A DNA stretch of 25,526 nucleotides from an uncultured Caulobacter sp. (lineage in GTDB: Bacteria; Pseudomonadota; Alphaproteobacteria; Caulobacterales; Caulobacteraceae). Below are positions 1 through 6,273 of this stretch, in pieces. Below the pieces are notes generated by a model. It worked only from the letters and a program-made list of their open reading frames with translations, was not told where the DNA came from and searched no databases. The stretch is from the NCBI GenBank assembly GCA_937991555.1, contig CALKHU010000018.1:1-25526 (forward strand). Direction: 5' to 3'. Within the stretch, counting starts at the first letter, position 1, and each line of letters opens with the position of its first letter. Both the position numbers and the translations under genes were made by a program.

Positions 1-30
1 CCAGAGGCGCTTGTCCGGTCATCCGGCCGA

Positions 31-339
31 TCAGGCCATCTTCGCGAACAGGGCCGACATCTTCGGCTGCAGCGACATGGCCAGGCCCATGTCCGACAGC
101 TTCAGACGGCCGGACATGAAGGCCATGGTCGCGTCCAGCTTGCCGGCGCCCATTTCCATCAGGTCGGCGAGCGAGATGGTCATGGTCAGGTCGGCGGGCT
201 TGTCCTCGTTGGTGACCGAGCCACCGTCGATGTGGATGAACCCGTCGCCCTTCAGGTCGAACTTCAGGCTCTTGCCGAGACCGGAGTCGTCGCCGACAGC
301 AGCCTTCACGCGGTCGGTAATCTCTTGCAGCGTCGCCAT
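31..339 (-). CDS. SCP2 sterol-binding domain protein
   Basis: A 102-residue protein made almost entirely of one SCP2 (sterol carrier protein 2-like) domain. These domains form a small hydrophobic lipid-binding pocket; the bacterial single-domain versions are cytoplasmic and of poorly defined function. The features I recognise are the amphipathic N-terminal helix (residues 3-15), the strand pattern around GDGFIHIDGG (31-40), the acidic DLTMTISLADL segment (50-60) and the C-terminal SGRLKLSDMGLAMSL segment (76-90), which is typical of the family. The ATG at 339 was chosen because a GGGAGG ribosome binding site lies just upstream; an upstream extension to 453 is open but has no family similarity. 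It is the last minus-strand gene here and probably has its own promoter. Confidence 0.9.
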   Translation of the reverse strand: MATLQEITDRVKAAVGDDSGLGKSLKFDLKGDGFIHIDGGSVTNEDKPADLTMTISLADLMEMGAGKLDATMAFMSGRLKLSDMGLAMSLQPKMSALFAKMA

Positions 340-368
340 TGGCGGCCTCCCGTTATGATGCGTCGAAG

Positions 369-397
369 TTGGTAGCTTGGCCCAAAGCGCGGCACAA
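369..397 (-). promoter_or_regulatory. Possible housekeeping promoter of the SCP2 gene
   Basis: On the minus strand, TTGTGCC (391-397) lies 14 bases from GCTACCAA (369-376). The Caulobacter housekeeping consensus as I know it is TTGACGS, 10-14 bases, GCTANAWC. The match is partial (4 of 7 and 6 of 8). It would put the start of transcription about 20 bases before the ATG at 339, leaving room for the GGGAGG site. Weak candidate. Confidence 0.3.
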
Positions 398-498
398 GCG
401 AACTGCGGTCGCTCAATGAAAAAAGATGACGCCCGCGCCATTTTCATTGACAACTGCGAATGGATCGCAACCGCGGTCGGCGGCGACTCCGGCGCCGC

Positions 499-1395
499 CT
501 ACTTCGGCTTCACCAGCTTCAGCGTCATGCGGTCGCTCTCGCCGATGGCGTCGTACTTGGCGTGATCGAAGCCGGGCCGGGGCGGCTGGCCGCGCGGCGC
601 GGACAGGCGCGTCGGCGGCAGGGTCCACACGCCGAAGGGGTGGTCCCGGGTGTCCTTCGGATTGGCGTTGATCTCGGACTCCGCGGCGAGCTTGAAGCCG
701 GCCTCCTGCGCCAGCTGGACCGCGTAGGCCTGCTGGACATAGCCGTCGGCCGCCAGCACGTCCTGGACCTTGCCCGGCTCGGCGCGGTGCTCCTCGATGC
801 CGAGCACGCCGCCCGGCTTCAGCGCCGCGAACGCGGCCTTGAACGCCTTGTCGGCGATGCCGGCCGCCATCCAGTTGTGCAGGTTGCGCAGGAACAGGAC
901 CAGGTCGGCCGAGCCGTCCGGCGCCACGGGACCGCTCTTGGGTCCGAACGCGGTGATCTCGACCTCGCCGTAGAGTTTGCGATTGGCCGCCAGCCTGGCC
1001 CGGTAAGCCTCGACGATCTTCGCCGCGATCGGGTCATTGGGCTCGAGGTTGGCCGCGTAGAGCTTGCCTTTCGTCTCGGCCAGGAAGGGCGCCAGGATAT
1101 CGGTGTACCACCCGGCCCCGGGCCAGAACTCGACGACGGTCATGCCGGGCTGAAGGCCCCAGAAGGTCAGGCTTTCGACCGGATGCCGCCAGGCGTCGCG
1201 CGCCCGGTCGGCCGGAAGCCGCCAGTCGCCCGCCACCGCGCCGGCGATGGTGGCGGGACCGCCCCTCGCCTTCTCGGCCCTGGTCGCCGGAGCGGGCGCC
1301 TTGTCCTCCTTCTTCGGGCCGCAGGCGACGAGGGCCGCGCTGAGGCCGCCGGCGAGAACCAGGCGCCGGGACGCTCCGGACAGGACTTGAGACAT
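499..1395 (-). CDS. Putative exported class I SAM-dependent methyltransferase, lipoprotein-like
   Basis: A 298-residue protein with a Rossmann methyltransferase core. Motif I is at about residues 87-101 (VVEFWPGAGWYTDIL), followed by an acidic SADLVLF strand and an ALKPGGVL motif. It resembles the 'predicted methyltransferase' group (COG4798-like); the substrate is unknown. The N-terminus has a twin arginine (R10-R11), a hydrophobic stretch and a lipobox ending at Cys25 (LVAC), suggesting a Tat-type lipoprotein. The ATG at 1395 has GGAAGAG just upstream and is preferred over the in-frame TTG at 1410. It lies 75 bases downstream of its paralog on the same strand and shares the C-terminal pattern INANPKDT-DHPFGVWTLPP ... 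KYDAIGESDRMTL. A GC-rich hairpin (479-499) follows the stop but has no T-tract. Confidence 0.8.
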   Translation of the reverse strand: MSQVLSGASRRLVLAGGLSAALVACGPKKEDKAPAPATRAEKARGGPATIAGAVAGDWRLPADRARDAWRHPVESLTFWGLQPGMTVVEFWPGAGWYTDILAPFLAETKGKLYAANLEPNDPIAAKIVEAYRARLAANRKLYGEVEITAFGPKSGPVAPDGSADLVLFLRNLHNWMAAGIADKAFKAAFAALKPGGVLGIEEHRAEPGKVQDVLAADGYVQQAYAVQLAQEAGFKLAAESEINANPKDTRDHPFGVWTLPPTRLSAPRGQPPRPGFDHAKYDAIGESDRMTLKLVKPK

Positions 1396-1470
1396 CGACT
1401 CTTCCGACAAGGCCGCCCCCCGCGCCGCCGCAAGACGGCTTACCGCGACCTTCCGGCGAGGTCAAAACCG

Positions 1471-2319
1471 CTACTTCGGCTTGACGAACCGCAGGGTCAT
1501 CCGATCGCTCTCGCCGATAGCGTCGTATTTTGTCCGGTCGAAGGCGGGATTGGCCGGCTGGCCGGCCGGCGCCGTCCGCTTGACCGGCGGCAGGGTCCAG
1601 ACGCCGAACGGATGGTCCTTGGTGTCCTTCGGGTTGGCGTTGATCTCGGACTGCGCGTCGAGCCGGAAGCCCGCCTTCTCGGCGGCGGCGATCACCGTGG
1701 CCGTCGACACGTAGCCGTCCGAGACGTTGGCCGCTTCAGGGCGCGGATCGGCGCGGTGCTCTTCGACGGCCAGCACGCCGCCCGGCTTCAGCACGGCGTG
1801 GAAGTCGGCCATCACCTTGTCCAGCATGCCCTGGTACATGAAATTGTGGATGTTGCGGGCGGTCAGCACCATGTCGGCCGAGCCCGGCTCGCCGAGGGGG
1901 CCGGAGACGGGACCGAAGCCGACGTAGCGGATCACGCCGTACTTCGCCGGATCGGCGTACTTCGCCTCGAAGTCGGCGCGGCCCTTGCGGGCGCCGTCGC
2001 TGATCTTCGGATTGTTCAGATCGGCGACGCCGGCGACGTAGGTCCCGCCGGTGGCCTTGGCGTACGGCGCGAGGATTTCGGTCCAGTAGCCGCCGCCGGG
2101 CGAGACCTCGATCACCGTCTGTCCGGGCTTCAGGCCCCAGAAGACCAGGCTCTCATAGGGATGCCGCGCGGCGTCGCGGGCGATGTTCTCGGCCCCGCGC
2201 TGGGGTCCGGCGAGCACGGTCCGCAGCGTCTCGTCGCCGCCAGGCTTGGCGACGGCCGCGGCGGCGCCGGCCAGAAGGGTTCCCGCCGCGAGGGCGACCG
2301 CGATCCTGCGCGTGATCAT
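1471..2319 (-). CDS. Putative exported class I SAM-dependent methyltransferase (tandem paralog)
   Basis: A 282-residue paralog of the downstream gene and first of the pair. The SAM-binding motif I is at about residues 69-83 (VIEVSPGGGYWTEIL), with SADMVLTARN and VLKPGGVLAVEEHRA strands after it. The N-terminus (MITRRIAVAL...) has a twin arginine at positions 4-5, a hydrophobic core and an AVA signal-peptidase-like site near residue 24, so export without lipidation is likely. Start choice: the ATG at 2319 sits 8 bases after GGAGG, while the ATG at 2325 is too close to it. The C-terminal 80 or so residues are nearly the same as in the paralog, pointing to tandem duplication. A promoter candidate lies at 2354-2381. 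Cytoplasmic location remains possible if the signal is cryptic. Confidence 0.8.
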   Translation of the reverse strand: MITRRIAVALAAGTLLAGAAAAVAKPGGDETLRTVLAGPQRGAENIARDAARHPYESLVFWGLKPGQTVIEVSPGGGYWTEILAPYAKATGGTYVAGVADLNNPKISDGARKGRADFEAKYADPAKYGVIRYVGFGPVSGPLGEPGSADMVLTARNIHNFMYQGMLDKVMADFHAVLKPGGVLAVEEHRADPRPEAANVSDGYVSTATVIAAAEKAGFRLDAQSEINANPKDTKDHPFGVWTLPPVKRTAPAGQPANPAFDRTKYDAIGESDRMTLRFVKPK

Positions 2320-2353
2320 CGACATATCCTCCATGGACCGTTGTCCGGCGGTG

Positions 2354-2381
2354 AACCTAGCCCGCCCGCAAAAGCGTTCAA
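2354..2381 (-). promoter_or_regulatory. Promoter candidate for the methyltransferase pair
   Basis: On the minus strand TTGAACG (2375-2381) is followed after 13 bases by GCTAGGTT (2354-2361), a good fit in spacing and a fair fit in sequence to the Caulobacter housekeeping consensus. Transcription would start near 2347, giving a leader of about 28 bases that contains the GGAGG site. The -35 element lies in the left arm of a 9-bp inverted repeat (2376-2384 and 2387-2395) whose right arm holds the divergent hsp20 -35 candidate. Confidence 0.45.
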
Positions 2382-2388
2382 GCCGGGG

Positions 2389-2416
2389 CTTGAACATCGG
2401 GAATTGCTCACCACCT
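2389..2416 (+). promoter_or_regulatory. Candidate RpoH (sigma-32) promoter of hsp20
   Basis: CTTGAA (2389-2394) matches the heat-shock -35 consensus exactly. At 16 bases' distance, CCACCT (2411-2416) is a partial match to the C-rich heat-shock -10. The implied start near 2423 gives a leader of roughly 110 bases, a length usual for ROSE-controlled small heat-shock genes. The -10 match is imperfect, so this rests mainly on the -35 and the context. Confidence 0.4.
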
Positions 2417-2500
2417 CAACTGGCGAAGGCGCTGCCCAGCGGGCCTTCCGGGTCACAGACGGTCGCTTCGGGGCCGACGACGATCCGCCACAACAACGCA

Positions 2501-2524
2501 ACCTTGCTTGATGAAGAAGGATGT
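2501..2524 (+). promoter_or_regulatory. ROSE-like RNA thermometer core before hsp20
   Basis: TTGCT (2504-2508) faces the ribosome binding site AGGA (2518-2521). The pairing U-A, U-G, a bulged G, C-G, U-A is the signature of the ROSE element, in which the Shine-Dalgarno is masked at low temperature and melts on heating. One further pair (2509 with 2517) closes a short loop, and pairs 2501-2524 and 2502-2523 flank the stem. Upstream, a short hairpin (GCCC-AGC-GGGC, about 2433-2443) and a GTCG/CGAC pairing (2462-2465 with 2475-2478) may form the additional stems usual in ROSE leaders. ROSE elements are well known upstream of alphaproteobacterial hsp20 genes; this assignment is by eye. Confidence 0.5.
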
Positions 2525-2531
2525 GACGCAC

Positions 2532-2996
2532 ATGCGTACTGTCGATTTCTCCCCCCTCTATCGCTCCGTCGTCGGCTTCGACCGCCTCGCCGCCCTGCTC
2601 GACCAGGCCGCGGCCCAGGACAGCGCCGCCGGCTATCCGCCGTACAACATCGAGCGGACCGACGAGAACGCCTACCGCATCGAGATCGCGGTCGCCGGCT
2701 TCCGTCCGGACGAGCTGACCATCGAGGTCAAGGAGAACCTGCTCACCGTCACCGGCCGCAAGGCGGCCAATGACGACTCCCGCAAGTTCCTCCATCGCGG
2801 CCTTGCCGAGCGCAACTTCGAGCGCCGTTTCCAGCTGGCCGACTACGTGATCGTCACTGACGCCTCGCTGGACAACGGCCTGCTGTCGGTCTCGCTGAAG
2901 CGCGAACTGCCGGAAGCCCTGAAACCCCGCACGATCGCGATCAACACCGGCGGCGCCGGCACGCTGATCGAAGGTAAGGGCAAGAAGGCCGCTTAA
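2532..2996 (+). CDS. hsp20: Hsp20/IbpA-type small heat shock protein
   Basis: A 154-residue ATP-independent holdase of the alpha-crystallin family. The N-terminal segment MRTVDFSPLYRSVVGFDRL is characteristic of the IbpA/HspH class. The alpha-crystallin domain runs from about residue 37 (YNIERTDEN) to 125, with FRPDELTIEVKENLLTVTGRK, the FERRFQLADYV region and the conserved NGLLSVSL motif (115-122). The C-terminal I-x-I anchor is IAI (135-137), which binds neighbouring subunits in the oligomer. The ATG at 2532 was chosen over the upstream in-frame starts (2508 onward) because it matches the family N-terminus and follows AAGGA by about 10 bases. The gene stands alone, between a possible heat-shock promoter with ROSE-like leader and a strong terminator. 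Confidence 0.95.
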   Translation: MRTVDFSPLYRSVVGFDRLAALLDQAAAQDSAAGYPPYNIERTDENAYRIEIAVAGFRPDELTIEVKENLLTVTGRKAANDDSRKFLHRGLAERNFERRFQLADYVIVTDASLDNGLLSVSLKRELPEALKPRTIAINTGGAGTLIEGKGKKAA

Positions 2997-3034
2997 GCCG
3001 GCCGCGTTCCGGACCCCAGAACCGGTATCGGGAG

Positions 3035-3062
3035 AAGGGCGGCGCCTGGCGTCGCCCTTTTT
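3035..3062 (+). terminator. Intrinsic terminator after hsp20
   Basis: An 11-bp stem (3035-3045 with 3049-3059, one G-U pair) with the three-base loop CTG and a run of five T (3058-3062). It is the only classic Rho-independent terminator I see in the window. It ends one base before the stop of the convergent pentapeptide gene; in that direction the hairpin has no T-run. Confidence 0.85.
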
Positions 3063-4322
3063 CTATGCCGCTTCCAGCCCGATGACTGTCGCCAGTTCGG
3101 CGTCGCGGAGCGAGGCGTTCTGGAGCCGCGCTCCCGTCAGGTCCGCCCCGCGCAGGTCGGCGCCGTCGAGCACGGCCGAGGTCAGGTCCGCAGCCTGGAC
3201 CCAGGCGTAGCGGAGAGTCGCGCTGGTCAGCGACGCCGGGTTCACGCGATTGGGGCCAAGCGGCAGTACGCCGAGGATGGCGCCGCGCAGGTCCGCCTTG
3301 GTGAGGTTCGCGCCGGCCAGCCGCACACCGCGCAGGTCCGCCTTGATCAGCACTGCGCCGCGCAGGTCGGCCCCCTCCAGGTTCGCGCCCTGAAGCTGGC
3401 AGCCGCTCATGTCCAGCCCGACCATGCAGGCGCCCTTGGCGGACATTGCGGTTAGCCGCCCGCCCTTCAGCACGTCGCCGAGCGGTCGCAGGTCCTCGCC
3501 ATCGAAGCGGGCCGGCGCGCCCCGGGCGCCGCCGCTTTCGCACCAGTTGCGATTGGCCTGCACCTGATCGACGAAGTTGGCGATGCGGGCCAGCGCCTGG
3601 GCCGTGGGCGCGCGCAGGCAGCCCTCAAGGTTGGCGCCGCTCATATGGGCGACGGCGGTGTTCAGGTTGCCGAGAATGGCGCCCGCCAAGTTCGCCCCGG
3701 TCAGGTTCGCCCCGCCGACGTCGGCGCCCTCGAGGATCGCCCCGGAGAGGTTGGCGTCCTTCATGTTGCAGTTGGTCAGCTTCGCCCCGCGCAGCGAGCA
3801 GTCGGTGAAATCCGCCGCAAACGCCGATGCACCGTTGAACTGCGACCCGTCGAGCGTCGCGCCGGTGAAGTTCGCGCCCTCGGCGTCGCCGCTTCGGGCT
3901 TCGTGCTGCAGGACGCTGAGCCCTTTGCGCGGGTGGGGAATGGCGATCTGGCCCTCGCGGAAATCGGCCTGGGTCAGGTCCGCCTGGCTGAGGTTGGCGC
4001 CCCGCAGGCAGCAGCCGCGCAGGTCGGCGCGGCGAAGGTTGGCCTGGCGCAGGTCCGCCTTGCGCAGGTCGCAGCCGAACAGGTTGGCGCGTTCCAGCTT
4101 CGTCCGGATCAGGCGAGCGCCGTCGAGGATCGAGGCCGACAGGTCGGCGTCGGTCAGGTCGCGGCCCGCAAGGTCGAGCTTACTGAGGTCGAGGAAGCGC
4201 AGCGAGGCCCGCTTGCCGCCGGGCTTGCCGGTCAGGAACCGCTCGTGGGCGGTGACCATCAGGTCGAGTTCCGCCTGCGTCAGGCGCCGGCGGCCGGAAA
4301 GGCTGGTCTGCGTTGCGGTCAA
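3063..4322 (-). CDS. Pentapeptide-repeat protein, paralog B
   Basis: A 419-residue protein dominated by A(D/N)LxG-type five-residue repeats, which fold into a right-handed four-sided beta-helix. Two repeat modules are visible: about residues 43-123 plus 146-236, then 274-410. Each is preceded by a non-repeat cap: HERFLTGKPGGKRASL (26-41) and NWCESGGARGAPARFD (259-274). A loop with PRKGL and HEARSGDAEGA interrupts the first module (124-150). There is no signal peptide, membrane segment or catalytic motif; such proteins act as scaffolds or binding partners and some mimic DNA. It starts with TTG at 4322, eight bases after a strong GGAGG; no better in-frame ATG exists. It follows its 419-residue paralog by 76 bases on the same strand. 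Function unknown. Confidence 0.85.
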   Translation of the reverse strand: MTATQTSLSGRRRLTQAELDLMVTAHERFLTGKPGGKRASLRFLDLSKLDLAGRDLTDADLSASILDGARLIRTKLERANLFGCDLRKADLRQANLRRADLRGCCLRGANLSQADLTQADFREGQIAIPHPRKGLSVLQHEARSGDAEGANFTGATLDGSQFNGASAFAADFTDCSLRGAKLTNCNMKDANLSGAILEGADVGGANLTGANLAGAILGNLNTAVAHMSGANLEGCLRAPTAQALARIANFVDQVQANRNWCESGGARGAPARFDGEDLRPLGDVLKGGRLTAMSAKGACMVGLDMSGCQLQGANLEGADLRGAVLIKADLRGVRLAGANLTKADLRGAILGVLPLGPNRVNPASLTSATLRYAWVQAADLTSAVLDGADLRGADLTGARLQNASLRDAELATVIGLEAA

Positions 4323-4398
4323 GCCCCCCTCCTCCGGGTGCGAATCGACACTGTGCGCGCCAGAACATAACGCCGGTCGCCGAATCCAAGGTTAATCG

Positions 4399-5658
4399 TC
4401 AGATGATGTCTTCCAGCCCGCGGGTCCCGTCCCGGATCGCGCCACTGAAGTTGGCCGACTTCAGCTGGGCGTTGGTCAGGTTGGCGCGGGAGAGATCGGC
4501 GCCGGTCAGGTTCGCCTGTCGAAGGTCGGCGCGCGCCATGTCGGCGGACTTCAGCTGCGCGCCGGTCAGGTCGGCCGGCAGCAGCCTTTCGGGCGCCAGC
4601 ATCAGCGGCCCGAGCTGGGCGTCGCGCAGGTCCGACCCCGACAGCTTGGCCCCCGCCAGCCGCGCGCCGCGCAGGTCGGCGCGACGCAGGTTGCAGTGCC
4701 GCAGGTCGGCCCCCTCGAGCTGGGCGCCCTGCAGTTGCACGCCCTCCATGTCGAGGCCGTAGAACACCGCGCCCTTGGCCGACAGCGCGGTCAGGTCGAA
4801 CCCCCGGGCCGAGCCCAGGCCGCGGAGGTCGGCCTTGTCGAAGGTCGACGGCTTGCCCTTGGCGCCGCCGGTCTCGCACCAGAGCATGTGCTCGCGCAGC
4901 ATCTCCTCGTACGGCAGGTCGTCGAGCGCCTTGCCGGCCGGGGCGTCGGTCAGCGCGCCCTCGAGATCGGCGTCCTTTACGTTCCAGGCGAAGGTCTTGG
5001 CTCCGACGAGGACCGCGTCGCGCATGTCGGCGCCGGCGAGGTCCGCGCCCGACAGGTCGGCCCCGGCCAGGTTGGCGCCGTTGAGGTTGACCTGCTTCAG
5101 GTTGGCCCGGACCAGCTTGGCGTCCTTCAGGATCGCATCGCTGAAGTCGGCCTTCTGGGCGACGATGCCGGACAGGCGCGAACGCTCGAGGTTGGCGCCG
5201 GCCAGGATCGCCCCGCGGGCGTCGCCGCTGCGCGTCTCGTGCTCATGGATGCGAAGGCCCTTCTCGCGGTCGGGCGAAGCGATCGCCCCTTCGCGCAGGT
5301 CGGCCTCGAACAGGTCCGCGCCGGTCAGGTTGGCGCCGCGCAGGCAGGAGCCGCGCAGGTCGGCCCGCCGCAGCGAGGCGTCGGTGAAGTTGCTGCCCTG
5401 CATGTCGGCGCCGAAGAAGTTGGCGTTGTCCAGCCGCGCGCCCACGAGCTTGCAGTCGACCAGGTGCGCGCCGGTGAAGTCGGCGTCCGACAGGTTGCGG
5501 CCGGAGAGGTCCAGGCCGATCAGCTCGCACCAGGCGAACACCGCGCGCGCGCCGCCCATCCGCGCCGAGAACAGGCGGTCATGCCTGGCGCAGATGATCT
5601 CGACGTCCTGCTGCGTCAGGCGTCGGCGTGAACTGTTCGGCGCCGGGACGGCGACCAT
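4399..5658 (-). CDS. Pentapeptide-repeat protein, paralog A
   Basis: A 419-residue protein, exactly as long as its downstream paralog and alignable almost without gaps. It has the same plan: the N-terminal RRRLTQ (11-16), a cap around HDRLFSARMGGARAV (26-40), A(D/N)LxG repeats to about 122, the loop DREKGL...HETRSGDARGA (130-150), repeats to about 235, a second cap LWCETGGAKGKPSTFD (259-274) and repeats to about 406. It is likely a cytoplasmic beta-helix with no visible enzymatic residues. The ATG at 5658 has GGGAG about seven bases upstream. It lies 23 bases after the RibD-like deaminase stop, so the deaminase and both repeat genes probably form one operon. Antiparallel frames also stay open because the repeats are periodic; those are shadows. 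Confidence 0.87.
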   Translation of the reverse strand: MVAVPAPNSSRRRLTQQDVEIICARHDRLFSARMGGARAVFAWCELIGLDLSGRNLSDADFTGAHLVDCKLVGARLDNANFFGADMQGSNFTDASLRRADLRGSCLRGANLTGADLFEADLREGAIASPDREKGLRIHEHETRSGDARGAILAGANLERSRLSGIVAQKADFSDAILKDAKLVRANLKQVNLNGANLAGADLSGADLAGADMRDAVLVGAKTFAWNVKDADLEGALTDAPAGKALDDLPYEEMLREHMLWCETGGAKGKPSTFDKADLRGLGSARGFDLTALSAKGAVFYGLDMEGVQLQGAQLEGADLRHCNLRRADLRGARLAGAKLSGSDLRDAQLGPLMLAPERLLPADLTGAQLKSADMARADLRQANLTGADLSRANLTNAQLKSANFSGAIRDGTRGLEDII

Positions 5659-5681
5659 GGAGCTTCTCCCTTGGAGAAACC

Positions 5682-6128
5682 CTATGCACCTTCCGGATTA
5701 ACGCCGTCCTTCCAGGCTTGATATTGCAGGGCTTTCCACGCCTCCGCCGCCAGCACGCCACTGGTGATTGCGACGCCCGCCGCCTGCAATCGTTCGATGC
5801 CCTGGCCGGAGGCGAACGGCGAGGGATCCTCGCAGGCGATCACCACCCGGTCGACCCCGCCCTCGACCAGCCGCTGGGCGCAGGAAGCCGCCCCCGTCGA
5901 GCGCGCGCCGCAGGGCTCGAGCGTCACGTAGGCGACCGCCCCGCGGGCGGCGATCCCTTGCAGCGCCTGCTCTTCCGCGTGCGGACGACCGCCCGGCGCG
6001 GTCGCGGCCTCGGACAGGACGACGCCGTCACGGACTATGACGCAGCCCACCACCGGGTTTGGCGCGGTCTTCCCGAGATTTGTGAGCGCGATCTCGATCG
6101 CGCGTCGCATGAAGCGTTCGTCTGACAC
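5682..6128 (-). CDS. Stand-alone RibD-like (CDA-fold) zinc deaminase
   Basis: A 148-residue protein with the RibD-type deaminase fold but no reductase domain. The RibD hallmark APNPVVGCVIVRDG is at 22-35. The zinc site is H50-A-E52 plus C73 and C83, with E52 as the expected proton shuttle. Full-length RibD deaminates the pyrimidine intermediate of riboflavin synthesis; here nine residues, GARSTGAAS, replace the eight-residue SHxGRTPP-type loop between the cysteines, so the substrate may differ. The GTG at 6128 was chosen because GGAGG is five bases upstream and the protein then begins like the family (SDERFMRRAIEIA). It heads a likely operon with two pentapeptide-repeat genes. The ribosome binding site abuts the inverted repeat at 6135-6272. 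A degenerate RibD paralog is the alternative. Confidence 0.75.
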   Translation of the reverse strand: MSDERFMRRAIEIALTNLGKTAPNPVVGCVIVRDGVVLSEAATAPGGRPHAEEQALQGIAARGAVAYVTLEPCGARSTGAASCAQRLVEGGVDRVVIACEDPSPFASGQGIERLQAAGVAITSGVLAAEAWKALQYQAWKDGVNPEGA

Positions 6129-6134
6129 CCGCAC

Positions 6135-6272
6135 CTCCGCACATCCTCGCGGAAGCGAGGACCCAGGTTTACGGCCGGCGCACTCATGGCGGCCGTCAGG
6201 ACCCTCCAACCCCTACGATGAGCAGCGGCTTCAAAGAAGCCTGGGTCCTCGCTTCCGCGAGGATGTGCGGAG
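6135..6272. repeat. 36-bp inverted repeat pair in the gpmA spacer
   Basis: Two 36-base arms (6135-6170 and 6237-6272) are inverted copies with a single mismatch (6168 against 6239), separated by 66 bases. Each arm also contains its own hairpin, TCCTCGC-GGAA-GCGAGGA. The arrangement resembles a BIME, that is two REP-like units in opposite orientation. It fills the space between the gpmA stop (6274) and the deaminase start (6128), and the left arm covers part of the deaminase ribosome binding site. I recall similar 'cctcgc-ttcc-gcgagga' intergenic sequences from Caulobacterales genomes, but cannot verify copy number here. Confidence 0.85.
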
Positions 6273-6273
6273 T

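Noticed and set aside
340..453. Extended start of the SCP2 protein
   Set aside because: The extra 38 residues lack family similarity and the ATG at 339 has the good ribosome binding site.
460..2511. Plus-strand open frame of 683 codons opposite both methyltransferases
   Set aside because: No recognisable domain; its low-complexity Arg/Gly/Ala/Leu composition is the usual antisense shadow of GC-rich coding DNA, while the minus strand encodes two clear homologous proteins.
4696..5631. Plus-strand open frame with VGA/VGP periodic repeats
   Set aside because: Its repeat is the reverse complement of the pentapeptide repeat; the beta-helix motifs, start and ribosome site belong to the minus strand.
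3063..5658. Recent tandem DNA repeat or assembly duplication
   Set aside because: The two pentapeptide genes align as proteins but clearly differ in most residues outside the motifs, so they are old paralogs.
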